Positions 8,518 to 18,450 of a DNA stretch of 64,000 nucleotides are shown here, piece by piece (the stretch's first letter is position 1; every line of letters begins with the position of its first letter). The DNA lies in NCBI RefSeq assembly GCF_000732195.1, contig NZ_JNNU01000010.1, forward strand, positions 186,001-250,000. Direction: 5' to 3'. The DNA comes from Neorhizobium vignae (GTDB lineage Bacteria; Pseudomonadota; Alphaproteobacteria; Rhizobiales; Rhizobiaceae). Under the pieces are notes generated by a model. It made no database searches. It saw only the letters and a program-made list of their open reading frames with translations, and had not been told where the DNA came from. A program made the position numbers and the translations under genes.

Positions 8518-9469
8518 GCGCCGGCACATGCCCGATAGACGGCTTCTCTGTCTTGCCGGGGCGGCACTTCTGTGCATCGTCGCCTTCATGACGATCGGCC
8601 TGCGCGGCAATATCGGCTTCGTGCTCGCCCTGCGCGCCATCAAGCTTGCCGCGCTTCTGCAGGTGAGCGTGTCGATCGCCGTCTCGACGGTGATCTTCCA
8701 GACCGTCACCAACAACCGTATCCTGACACCGTCGATCATGGGTCTCGACGCGCTTTACCTATTCGGCCAGATCCTGCTCGTCTTCCTGCTCGGCGGGCTC
8801 GGTTATGCGGCGCTCGACGCGCAGCTCAAGTTCGGCGGCGAGATTATCGTACTGATGGCACTGGCAACGGGCCTCCTCTTGCCGATGCTCCGCCGCCGCA
8901 CCGACATGGGTCTGATGCTGCTCGCCGGCATCATCTTCGGCATCCTGTTCCGCAGCCTGAATTCGCTGCTGGCACGCCTGATCGATCCCAATGACTTCGC
9001 CGTCGTCCAGGGCGCGAGTTTCGCCAACTTCAACGACGTCCGCACCGACCTTCTCGCCTTTGCCGCCATCCTCACAATCGCCGGCATCGTGATTGCCTGG
9101 AGGGCCCGGCATGTGCTCGATGTCATGGCACTCGGCGCCGATACGGCAACCGGCCTTGGGATCAGCTGGTCGCGCAACGTTACCGGGCTGCTGCTGCTCG
9201 TCTCGGCGCTTGTCGCCGTTTCGACGGCGCTGGTGGGGCCTGTCGCATTTTTCGGCCTGCTGGTCGTGGCGCTTGCCGAACGTCTCGTCGACACGCGCAG
9301 CCACGCGGCTCTGATGCCAGCCGCCATGCTGACGGCCGTCATCATCCTCGTTGGCGGGCAGACGCTGTTTCAGCATGGGCTGGGCAGCAGTTCGACACTT
9401 GGCGTCGTCATCGAATTCGTCGGCGGCTTCGCCTTTCTTGTTCTGCTCGTTTTCGGGAGCCGCAAATGA
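8510..9469 (+). CDS. FecCD-family siderophore permease 2 (FatC/YclO-like)
   Basis: 319 residues with eight to nine membrane segments and the coupling motif STALVGPVAFFGLLVVALAE near residue 240. The divergent TNNRILTPSIMGLDALY segment near residue 75 is typical of the FatC/CeuC/YclO partner subunit. It overlaps the previous gene by eight bases and the ATPase gene by four (9466-9469). It forms the heterodimeric channel with the 7540 product. Confidence 0.92.
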   Translation: MSERRHMPDRRLLCLAGAALLCIVAFMTIGLRGNIGFVLALRAIKLAALLQVSVSIAVSTVIFQTVTNNRILTPSIMGLDALYLFGQILLVFLLGGLGYAALDAQLKFGGEIIVLMALATGLLLPMLRRRTDMGLMLLAGIIFGILFRSLNSLLARLIDPNDFAVVQGASFANFNDVRTDLLAFAAILTIAGIVIAWRARHVLDVMALGADTATGLGISWSRNVTGLLLLVSALVAVSTALVGPVAFFGLLVVALAERLVDTRSHAALMPAAMLTAVIILVGGQTLFQHGLGSSSTLGVVIEFVGGFAFLVLLVFGSRK

Positions 9470-10224
9470 TCCGGATAGAAGACGTCTCGCTGCGGCACGG
9501 CCAGACGCAGATCCTTCACGACATTTGGCTGACGATCCCGAAGGGCGGCATCACCGCCCTGGTCGGGCCGAACGGCGCGGGCAAGTCCTCGCTCCTGTCG
9601 CTCATCGCCAGGCTGCAACCGTTGCAGGCCGGGAGGATCAGCGTCGACAGTTTCCCTGTCGACACGACACCGAGCCGTGATCTTGCCCGGATCCTCGCCA
9701 TCCTGCGGCAGGATTCGATCGTCACCAGCCGGCTGCGCGTGCGCGAACTCGTGGGCTTCGGCCGTTTTCCGCATGGACGCGGACGCCTGACGCCTGACGA
9801 CTACGCGATCATCGACCAGTCGCTGCAGCAGTTCGACCTGACTGATCTTTCCGACCGCTTTATCGAAACCCTTTCCGGCGGCCAGCGGCAGCGGGCCCTG
9901 GTGGCGATGGCCTTTGCCCAGGGTACGGACTACCTGCTGCTCGATGAACCGCTCAACAATCTCGACATGTTTTTCGCCCGGGAACTGATGCGTTCGCTCC
10001 GCAGGATCGCCGACGAAAACGGAAAGACCATCGTCATCGTGCTGCACGACATCAACCAGGCGAGCGCCCATGCCGACCGGATCGTCGCAATGAAATCCGG
10101 CCGAATAGTCGCCGACGGCACGCCTTCCGACTTGCTGACGCCCAAAACCCTGCAAGCCGTCTTCGGTTTCCAGATGCGGGTGGAAACGTTCGACGATATG
10201 CCGGTTGTCCTGCATTTCCGCTAG
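9466..10224 (+). CDS. Siderophore ABC transporter ATPase (FatE/YclP-like)
   Basis: 252 residues with all ATPase motifs: Walker A GPNGAGKSS near residue 35, signature LSGGQRQRA near 133, Walker B YLLLDEPLNNLD near 155, and the switch histidine in VIVLHDINQA. It is closest to the FecE/FatE/YclP class. It is the last gene of the importer operon and powers uptake through the two permeases. No clear terminator hairpin follows the stop. Confidence 0.93.
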   Translation: MIRIEDVSLRHGQTQILHDIWLTIPKGGITALVGPNGAGKSSLLSLIARLQPLQAGRISVDSFPVDTTPSRDLARILAILRQDSIVTSRLRVRELVGFGRFPHGRGRLTPDDYAIIDQSLQQFDLTDLSDRFIETLSGGQRQRALVAMAFAQGTDYLLLDEPLNNLDMFFARELMRSLRRIADENGKTIVIVLHDINQASAHADRIVAMKSGRIVADGTPSDLLTPKTLQAVFGFQMRVETFDDMPVVLHFR

Positions 10225-10619
10225 GTCGGGAAGCTTCAACGGGGCGGAAACAACTGAAACTGCCCGAGTAGAGACCATCTGAACCTTCGCCATCAGACCA
10301 TCGGGGATATCAGCATAGGTGGGCCAATCGGCATCGTACCCTTTCTCACCCGCGGAGGTAGAGGCTCACCGCACTGCCGATAATACAAGTCGCCTGTCGG
10401 AACCAGGCACAACCATCATGCGGAGGAGGATGCAGCACAGATTGGACCACCTCCTCTACTGGACCCCATCGTGGGAGGGCCAAGTGCCGATCCCGGAGGA
10501 AAGCGCGGGCTGCGAAGTGAGGTCCGAAGTTTGTGACCTGCGGACGAAACGCTGCCTGCATGAGCAGGGCGGCAGCAACGTTGGCTGGAAACCAGCCAGA
10601 AGCGGACACAGGGACGCCG
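10225..10619. other. 395-bp gap, no supported gene
   Basis: This stretch lies between the siderophore ATPase and a minus-strand HxlR gene (tail to tail). Open frames exist on both strands but none has a ribosome-binding site or recognisable family. A short minus-strand frame around 10250-10360 reads protein-like but has no start upstream of a stop. Base composition is less GC-biased than its neighbours, consistent with a junction of separately acquired segments. Confidence 0.5.
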
Positions 10620-11012
10620 TCAACGACGATTTGCCGTATTGTCATAGCTCAGCGTGGCTGCCTCGACCTTGTCGCCGTTGGCCGCTGCCCACAAGCACAA
10701 TGCTTCAAACGGCTCCCGCAGTGAATGGCCTAGTGGAGTGATTGCATACTCAACGCCGATCGGCTGCGTCGGGAGCACCGTCCTCGTCACAAGACCATTC
10801 CGCTCAAGTCTCTTCAACGCGTCGGCCAGAGCCTTGTGAGTGATCCCATCGAGACGCCGCTTAAGTTCGTTGAACCGCGCAGGTTTCGGACAGATCACTG
10901 TCAGTATCAGGATCGTCCATTTGTCAGCGATCTTGTCGAGCACCGGACGAACCTGCGCCATGTCGCAAAGCGCGCGATGAGAAAGCGCTTCAAGGTCGGT
11001 ATACTGATCCAT
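10620..11012 (-). CDS. HxlR-family winged-helix regulator
   Basis: 130 residues with the HxlR core: VLDKIADKWTILILTVI, PARFNELKRRLDGITHKAL and LERNGLVTRTVLPTQP. Cys16 sits just before the first core helix, where redox- or electrophile-sensing HxlR proteins (YodB, HypR) keep their reactive cysteine. It is divergent from an SDR gene, with 81 bp between starts. The same intergenic sequence recurs inverted at 12806-12841 before a second, broken HxlR start. It probably represses the SDR and possibly the hydrolase downstream, with induction by an electrophile such as an aldehyde or quinone. Confidence 0.92.
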   Translation of the reverse strand: MDQYTDLEALSHRALCDMAQVRPVLDKIADKWTILILTVICPKPARFNELKRRLDGITHKALADALKRLERNGLVTRTVLPTQPIGVEYAITPLGHSLREPFEALCLWAAANGDKVEAATLSYDNTANRR

Positions 11013-11046
11013 ATCTAGGCTATTCCAGGTGCGTAATTGATATCAG
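11011..11046. repeat. HxlR operator region, copy 1 of an inverted 36-bp repeat
   Basis: These 36 bases are the reverse complement of 12806-12841 apart from two to three bases near the middle. The copy covers the first bases of the HxlR gene and its upstream region. Weaker similarity continues on both sides: into the HxlR coding start, and into a second GTATCC/GTATAT motif at 11047-11062. It probably contains the HxlR binding site. Confidence 0.8.
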
Positions 11047-11093
11047 GTATCCAGGGTATATCATTGCGAGACCATTCAGTGAAAGGATTTACG

Positions 11094-11825
11094 ATGGCTC
11101 GAATGAATAACAAAGTGGCTCTGGTCGTCGGTGGCGCGAAGGGTATCGGCCTGGCGATTGCAGAGCGGCTTTCCGCCGAGGGGGCAAGTGTCTTCATCAC
11201 CAGTCGTAGAGGTGAAGACGCTGAAAAGGCGGCGAAAGGCATCGGCAATGGCGCGGTCGGTATTACCGCTGACGCAAGCTCTCCGGAAGACATGGTGGAG
11301 GCTGTCGAAAGAGTGCGCAAAGCATGCGGTCGTATTGACGCGCTCGTTCTGAATGCAGGTCTTTCCGAGCCTTCGCAGATCGCCGAAATAACGCCGGACC
11401 ACTTCGACCGCCACTTTGGCGTCAACGTCCGCGGGATGGTTTTCGGCCTGCAGGCGGCTCTCCCGGCGATGACAGGAGGTGGGGCGGTCGTCCTCGTCGG
11501 ATCCATCGCCGATAACGCGGGTTACTCTTCGTACGGAACCTATGCCGCCACCAAAGCGGCCGTTCGATCCTACGCCAGAACCTGGACGGCAGAACTCGCG
11601 CCCAAAGGTGTACGCGTCAACGTCGTTGCACCTGGCCCGACGGATACGGACATGATGGCTGCTGTCGCGGAAGACACTCGCGCGGCAATTGTCGCTCCGA
11701 TCCCGATGGGCCGAATGGCTCGGCCTTCAGAAGTGGCTGCGGCCGCCTTGTTCCTGTTGAGCGATGACGCGAGCTACATCGCCGGTGCTGAACTGTGCGT
11801 CGACGGCGGCTTGCGGCAGGTCTAA
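11094..11825 (+). CDS. SDR-family NAD(P)-dependent oxidoreductase
   Basis: 243 residues from ATG 11094 with AAAGGA about eight bases upstream. Classical SDR marks are present: cofactor motif GGAKGIGLAIAERL near residue 13, NAG (LVLNAG) near 85, catalytic Ser in GSIADNAGYSS, and YAATK as the Tyr-Lys pair. The C terminus reads GAELCVDGGL. Substrate cannot be read from sequence. Divergence from an HxlR regulator points to a detoxification role such as quinone or aldehyde reduction. Confidence 0.92.
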   Translation: MARMNNKVALVVGGAKGIGLAIAERLSAEGASVFITSRRGEDAEKAAKGIGNGAVGITADASSPEDMVEAVERVRKACGRIDALVLNAGLSEPSQIAEITPDHFDRHFGVNVRGMVFGLQAALPAMTGGGAVVLVGSIADNAGYSSYGTYAATKAAVRSYARTWTAELAPKGVRVNVVAPGPTDTDMMAAVAEDTRAAIVAPIPMGRMARPSEVAAAALFLLSDDASYIAGAELCVDGGLRQV

Positions 11826-11841
11826 GGGTCTGTCGAAAGGT

Positions 11842-11868
11842 GTACCCGATCTCGAGTAGGTCGGGTAC
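11842..11868. terminator. Hairpin between convergent SDR and hydrolase genes
   Basis: GTACCCGA at 11842-11849 pairs with TCGGGTAC at 11861-11868 around an 11-base loop. It lies between two convergent stops and could terminate either transcript. No T tract on the plus side. Confidence 0.45.
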
Positions 11869-11922
11869 AGCAACACGCGCTCGATGACCACCAATTCATC
11901 CAAGCCATCGTTCGGCCTGTCG

Positions 11923-12699
11923 TCACTTTACCGAGCTGACAGCCTCAAGAATGACCTCGGCGGTCACCTGCGGGTGAGACATATAGACCATGTGACTTGC
12001 CTTCACTTCCCTCACCTTCGTGGCTGTGCGCTGATACATCCACCGCAGAAAGTCGGGTGAGAGGACCTTGTCCTCGGTCGTCACGATGCCGAACGACGGC
12101 TTGTCATGCCATGCAGCATGCTGGAACCGGATCTGGAATGTATCCACCCTCATCGGCTTGGCCGACGCAGCCATAAAATCGGTGACGTCGCGCGGAAGGT
12201 CCGCACCGATCATGTCATGATAGCTCGCTGGATTTGGAACGAACCTCTTGTCGTCGAGCATCTTCATGTCCATGCCCATGGGAAAGCGGCTGCTGATCTC
12301 AGCCAGACTTTCGCCCTTATCGGGTTGAAGAGCCGCGACGTATACCAATGCCTTGACGTTGGGTGCGACACCGGCCTCGGTAATAACGGCACCGCCGTAG
12401 CTGTGGCCAACCAGAACGGTGGGGCCGCGTTGGACGGCGACAGCCAGTCTCGTCGCCGCTATATCATCTTCGAGGCTTGTATGCGGCAGTTCTACAATAG
12501 TGACTGCCAACCCTTTCGCCCGTAGAATATGATAGACATCCTTCCACCCCGAGCCGTCCGTGGTCCCACCATGCACCAGCACAACATTGGTCGCAGCGGC
12601 ATTGGCAGATCCAACAACTTTGGCAGGCCCATCGGCACTGGCAGGTCTGGAAATTGACAGAACCAACAGAGCGCTAGCCAGAAGTCTCCTCATCGTCAT
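11923..12699 (-). CDS. Secreted alpha/beta hydrolase
   Basis: 258 residues with a signal peptide ending near RPASA (residue 22). The fold marks are LVHGGTTDGSGW (oxyanion loop), nucleophile elbow VGHSYGG with S100, and a C-terminal KASHMVYMSHP histidine. It belongs to the esterase-like group often annotated as alpha/beta fold hydrolase (salicylate-esterase or EstC type). It is a close paralogue of the gene at 40127: both share the DDIAATR/N segment, the GHSYGG elbow and the KASH motif. Its promoter faces the second copy of the HxlR operator, so it was probably under HxlR control. Confidence 0.9.
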   Translation of the reverse strand: MTMRRLLASALLVLSISRPASADGPAKVVGSANAAATNVVLVHGGTTDGSGWKDVYHILRAKGLAVTIVELPHTSLEDDIAATRLAVAVQRGPTVLVGHSYGGAVITEAGVAPNVKALVYVAALQPDKGESLAEISSRFPMGMDMKMLDDKRFVPNPASYHDMIGADLPRDVTDFMAASAKPMRVDTFQIRFQHAAWHDKPSFGIVTTEDKVLSPDFLRWMYQRTATKVREVKASHMVYMSHPQVTAEVILEAVSSVK

Positions 12700-12805
12700 C
12701 CTATTGCCTTTCCACTATCTCTGATGCGCATCGGGTGCCGTCCGTTTTTTCCGGGCAGCTTCATCACATTGCTCATGATGGAGCCGATAGATACACGGCG
12801 GATAT

Positions 12806-12841
12806 CTGATATCAATTACGCACCTGGTTTAGCCTAGATAT
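12806..12841. repeat. HxlR operator region, copy 2 (inverted)
   Basis: Reverse complement of 11011-11046 with a small central difference. It lies between the hydrolase start (minus strand) and a decayed HxlR start (plus strand), so the divergent regulator-enzyme arrangement has been duplicated in mirror image. Confidence 0.8.
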
Positions 12842-12914
12842 GGGCGAGTATACCTACTTGGAAATCCTCTCTCATCGCGTGCGAATGGCCGCATCGGGCC
12901 GACTCCGGACGTGA
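12840..12914 (+). pseudogene. HxlR-family regulator remnant (N terminus only)
   Basis: From ATG 12840 the frame encodes MGEYTYLEILSHRVRMAAS and stops after 24 residues. The first 13 positions align with the intact regulator at 11012 (MDQYTDLEALSHR). Nucleotide similarity runs past that point with small deletions and then disappears. There is no winged helix, so it cannot bind DNA. It marks a second regulator gene that was lost. Confidence 0.72.
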
Positions 12915-13205
12915 CATCGATTTCGTTCCGCCACCAAATAGCGCGAAAGAGCCTGACCTCACCCCGCCGTAGAGAAGCGCCGTTGACAAATTGTCGACAA
13001 AGTGATGACATATTCTTATCAAGGCAGGGATGAGGCAGTTGACGGAAAGACCGACAGAAATTGGGAGCCCGGAAAGCAAGCGGGTACCGATGGGGGTGGC
13101 TGCCGGCAACCGCCACGCCAAACGTCACGAGCATCTCGTGAATTCCGTTGCCGATGCCGTCAATCAGGCGCCCTGCGCCGCCGCAATCGGTAGGGAGTTC
13201 CCCGC
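12915..13205. other. Promoter region of the dipeptide importer
   Basis: About 290 bp without a supported gene. TTGACA at 12983-12988 is immediately followed by a perfect 10-bp palindrome TTGTCGACAA at 12991-13000, a plausible promoter with operator for the ABC genes that start at 13206. A good -10 hexamer is not obvious. GGGAG at 13193 serves the first gene. Confidence 0.4.
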
Positions 13206-15038
<1,833 letters not shown>

Positions 15039-15075
15039 CGATTCGACATTCGGTTTTTCAACAGGAGCAAAAACG

Positions 15076-16611
15076 ATGATAAAAATGCAGAGGGGTTTGC
15101 GGACGGCGTTCGTGGCGATGGCGCTCGCAGGCACGGTTTTCGCGCCGGTCTCGGCTCTCGCCGCCGGCAAGCTGACGGTGTCCTCACCGCAGGATCCGGG
15201 CAGCTGGGATCCGATCGACACTTTCCTGGTCAACTGGGCCTCGGTCTCGACCAATATCTTCGACGGCCTCACCTATCGCGGCCCCGACCTGAAGCTCGTA
15301 CCGGGTCTCGCGACTTCCTGGGAAGTGCTCGATAACGGCATGCGCATCCGCTTCAAGCTGCGTGAAGGCGTAAAATTCCACAACGGCGAGGCCTTCGACG
15401 CCGAAGCGGTGAAGTTCACCTTCGACCGCCTGCTCGGTCCGGAAGGCGCCAAGGGGCCGCAACAGTCCAACTACAATTCGATCGGCAGCGTCGAGATCAT
15501 CGATGCCAACACGGTCGAATTCAAGATGAAGGTCGCCGATCCGGTCATCCTCACCAAGCTCGCCGGTTACGGCGGCATGATCGTTCCGCCGAAATACATT
15601 GCCGAAAAGGGCGACGCCTATTTCAACGCCCATCCGGTCGGCACCGGTGCCTTCAAGTTCGTCTCCTATGAGCCCAAGGTGAACATCGTTCTTGCCGCCA
15701 ACCCCGATTACTTCGGCGGTGCTCCGAAGATTTCGGATCTGGAATACAAGTTCATCTCCGAGCCGGCGACAGCGGTTGCCGAACTGCAGGCGGGCCGCGT
15801 CGATCTCGTCATTCCGCCGACCATTCCGATCGGCATGATCCCGACGATCCAGGGCAATGCCAAGCTTGCCGTGGTCACCTCTCCGGGGCCGACGGTCTAT
15901 GCGCTGCGCTTCAATACGCGCGACGGCATCACCAAGGATCCGAAGGTCCGCCAGGCGCTGATCATGGGCGTCGACCGCGACGCGATCATCAAGTCGATCC
16001 TCGGCGGCCAGGCACAGCCGATCGCAAGCTTCCAGGGACCGCTGTCCTTCGGCTTCGACAAGGCGATGAAGCCGCTTCCCTACGATCCGGCCAAGGCCCA
16101 GGCGCTCCTCAAGGAAGCCGGCGTCGCTCCGGGCACGGCGCTGCAGATCGACCTTCGTGGCAACGAGTCGACCTTCATCGAAGTTGCCCAGGCGATCTCC
16201 GCCTACCTGCAGACGATCGGCATCACCGCGACGATCAAGCCCTATGAGACCAACGTTCTGCTGAACGACATCATCCCGAATGGCAAGACGGGCGCGATGT
16301 TCCAGCAGTCCTGGGGCGGCTGGACGCTCGACTACGACAACACTGCGGTCGCGATGTACAAGACCAAGGAAAAGTGGAACCCCTACGACAGCGACCCGAA
16401 GATGGACGAACTGCTTGCCAAGCAGCGCACCATCACCAATGTGGCCGAGCGCGAAAAGGTGCTGCAGGAAATCGCCCATTACGCGGCCGACCGGGCGCTG
16501 GAAATGCCGCTCTACAACTTGAACGCCATCTTCGGCATCAGCAAGCGCGTGAAGAATTTCACGCCCGTGCCGGACAGCCGTCTGAAGTTCACCGACGTCA
16601 CCGTCGATTAA
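15076..16611 (+). CDS. Periplasmic substrate-binding protein, family 5 (DppA/OppA-like)
   Basis: 511 residues from ATG 15076, preceded by AGGAG at 15063. The signal peptide ends at ALAAG near residue 30. Family marks are LRFKLREGVKFHNGEAFDAE-type text near residues 88-108 (RFKLREGVKFHNGE) and FDRLLGPEG. Such proteins bind dipeptides, oligopeptides, glutathione or nickel. The metallopeptidase at the end of the operon favours peptide-like ligands. Confidence 0.92.
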   Translation: MIKMQRGLRTAFVAMALAGTVFAPVSALAAGKLTVSSPQDPGSWDPIDTFLVNWASVSTNIFDGLTYRGPDLKLVPGLATSWEVLDNGMRIRFKLREGVKFHNGEAFDAEAVKFTFDRLLGPEGAKGPQQSNYNSIGSVEIIDANTVEFKMKVADPVILTKLAGYGGMIVPPKYIAEKGDAYFNAHPVGTGAFKFVSYEPKVNIVLAANPDYFGGAPKISDLEYKFISEPATAVAELQAGRVDLVIPPTIPIGMIPTIQGNAKLAVVTSPGPTVYALRFNTRDGITKDPKVRQALIMGVDRDAIIKSILGGQAQPIASFQGPLSFGFDKAMKPLPYDPAKAQALLKEAGVAPGTALQIDLRGNESTFIEVAQAISAYLQTIGITATIKPYETNVLLNDIIPNGKTGAMFQQSWGGWTLDYDNTAVAMYKTKEKWNPYDSDPKMDELLAKQRTITNVAEREKVLQEIAHYAADRALEMPLYNLNAIFGISKRVKNFTPVPDSRLKFTDVTVD

Positions 16612-16675
16612 GACTTCGCGAGCCGCCGCCTTCGAAAAAGAGGCGGCGGCTCCGACAAGAAGAGGGGAACGAGAT

Positions 16676-17599
16676 TTGGCCGCATTTCTGGTAAAACGCC
16701 TGCTGCAGGCGGTTTTCGTCGTGATCGCCGTGACACTGACGGTTGCCTTCGCGATCCGCCTCACCGGCGATCCGGCGCTGATGCTGACGCAGGGTGCCGG
16801 CAGCGTCACCGAGGCAGATCTCGTGCGCATTCGCGAGGGGCTCGGCCTCAACGAGCCGTTCTTCGTTCAATATCTGAATTTCCTGAAGAGCATATTCACG
16901 CTCGATTTCGGCAAGAGCTTCCTCGGCGGCACGCCGGTCTCTCTGCTGATCGGCAAGGCGCTGCCCGCAACACTGGCGCTCGCCTTCACCTCGCTGATCG
17001 TCTCGATCGTCATCTCCATTCCGCTCGGCATCAAGGCCGCCACGGCACGCGGCAAATGGGTCGATCAGATGATCCGCATCCTGTCGCTCGTCGGCCTGTC
17101 GTTTCCGAATTTCTGGCTGGCCACAATGCTGGTGCTGCTTTTCGCGATTGCCGTGCCCCTGCTTCCACCAAGCGGCATGGACGGATTTGAAAGCTTCATC
17201 CTGCCGGCAATCACCATGGGCATCATCCTGACGGCGACCAATGTCCGCCTGGTGCGCACCACCATGCTGGAGACGCTACGCTCGCAATATATCATGGTCG
17301 CGCGCGCCAAGGGCCTCAGCGAAAACGCGGTGCTCTACAAGCACGCGCTTCGAAACTGCGCCATTCCGCTGATCACCTTTTTCGGCCTGCAGTTCGGCGG
17401 CCTGCTCGGTGGCATCGTCGTGGTCGAGCGCGTCTTCAATTGGCCGGGCCTCGGCACGCTCGCTTTCGACGCCGTCGGAGCCCGTGACTATCCGGTGCTG
17501 CAGGCAGTCATCACCGTTTTGTCGCTGATGATCATCGGCATCAACCTTCTGGTCGACATCGCCTACGGGCTCGTCGATCCCCGCATCCGGACGGAGTGA
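16676..17599 (+). CDS. Dipeptide-type ABC permease, DppB family
   Basis: 307 residues with a TTG start (GAGGGG about ten bases upstream). Six membrane segments are visible. The N terminus AAFLVKRLLQAVFVV is the usual first helix, and the coupling EAA-like segment is YIMVARAKGLSENAVLYKHA near residue 205. It would form the channel with the next gene. The stop is followed five bases later by the next ATG. Confidence 0.93.
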   Translation: MAAFLVKRLLQAVFVVIAVTLTVAFAIRLTGDPALMLTQGAGSVTEADLVRIREGLGLNEPFFVQYLNFLKSIFTLDFGKSFLGGTPVSLLIGKALPATLALAFTSLIVSIVISIPLGIKAATARGKWVDQMIRILSLVGLSFPNFWLATMLVLLFAIAVPLLPPSGMDGFESFILPAITMGIILTATNVRLVRTTMLETLRSQYIMVARAKGLSENAVLYKHALRNCAIPLITFFGLQFGGLLGGIVVVERVFNWPGLGTLAFDAVGARDYPVLQAVITVLSLMIIGINLLVDIAYGLVDPRIRTE

Positions 17600-17604
17600 G
17601 AGCC

Positions 17605-18450
17605 ATGGCTTCGCGCGCTGCTTCCTCGAATTTCCTGAAACTCGAATTTGTCCTTGGCGCCTTCCTGGTGGGCATTATAGGGGTTGCGGTCATCCTTTCC
17701 GGCGTGATCTTTCCCGGCGGCGCCGAAAAGATCGACCTGATGTCGCGCCTCGTGCCGCCTTTCGTCAGGCCGGCGCATGTCTTCGGCACCGATCCGCTCG
17801 GGCGCGACGTGCTCGCCCGCGTGATGGCCGGCGGCAAGATCTCGCTTATGGTCGGCTTCGTCTCGGTCGCGGGCGGCGTCACCATCGGCGTCGTCATGGG
17901 CCTGATCGCCGGGTACTACCGCGGCATATGGGACATGCTGGTAATGCGTTTTGCCGATATCCAGCTGGCAATGCCCTTCATCCTGCTCGCCATCACCTTC
18001 ATCGCCATCGTCGGTGGCGGGCTGGCGAACACCATCATCCTGCTGATCGTCTCGCAATGGGTGCAATATGCCCGACTGGTGCGAGGTTCGGTGCTGACGC
18101 TGCGCGAGCGCGAATTTATCCTGTCTGCCCGCGCCATCGGCGTCAAGGACTGGCGCATCATCGTCCAGCACCTGCTGCCCAACCTGATCGGCCCGGTTAT
18201 CGTGCTGATGACGCTGAACGTCGCCACCAATATCCTGCTTGAATCAAGCCTCACCTTCCTCGGCCTCGGCATCGACCCGACGATCCCGAGCTGGGGCGGC
18301 ATGCTCGCCGAAGGCCGCACCTATCTGCAGACCGCCTGGTGGGTCAGCGTCTTCCCGGGTCTTGCCATCCTCCTCACCGTCCTTGGCCTCAACCTCCTCG
18401 GCGACTGGCTGCGCGACAGTCTCGATCCCACAGGCAGAACATCCGCATGA
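17605..18450 (+). CDS. Dipeptide-type ABC permease, DppC family
   Basis: 281 residues. I choose ATG 17605 because GGAG at 17592 is correctly spaced for it, while the upstream GTG at 17596 touches that site. Marks are GTDPLGRDVLARVMAGG near residue 55 and the coupling segment REREFILSARAIGVKD near 175. Five to six membrane segments. It pairs with the 16676 product. The stop overlaps the peptidase start by four bases. Confidence 0.92.
   Translation: MASRAASSNFLKLEFVLGAFLVGIIGVAVILSGVIFPGGAEKIDLMSRLVPPFVRPAHVFGTDPLGRDVLARVMAGGKISLMVGFVSVAGGVTIGVVMGLIAGYYRGIWDMLVMRFADIQLAMPFILLAITFIAIVGGGLANTIILLIVSQWVQYARLVRGSVLTLREREFILSARAIGVKDWRIIVQHLLPNLIGPVIVLMTLNVATNILLESSLTFLGLGIDPTIPSWGGMLAEGRTYLQTAWWVSVFPGLAILLTVLGLNLLGDWLRDSLDPTGRTSA

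Noticed and set aside
10250..10360. Possible 3' fragment of a minus-strand gene
   Set aside because: Protein-like text without a recognised family, bounded by a stop upstream and without a start; not enough to call a pseudogene.
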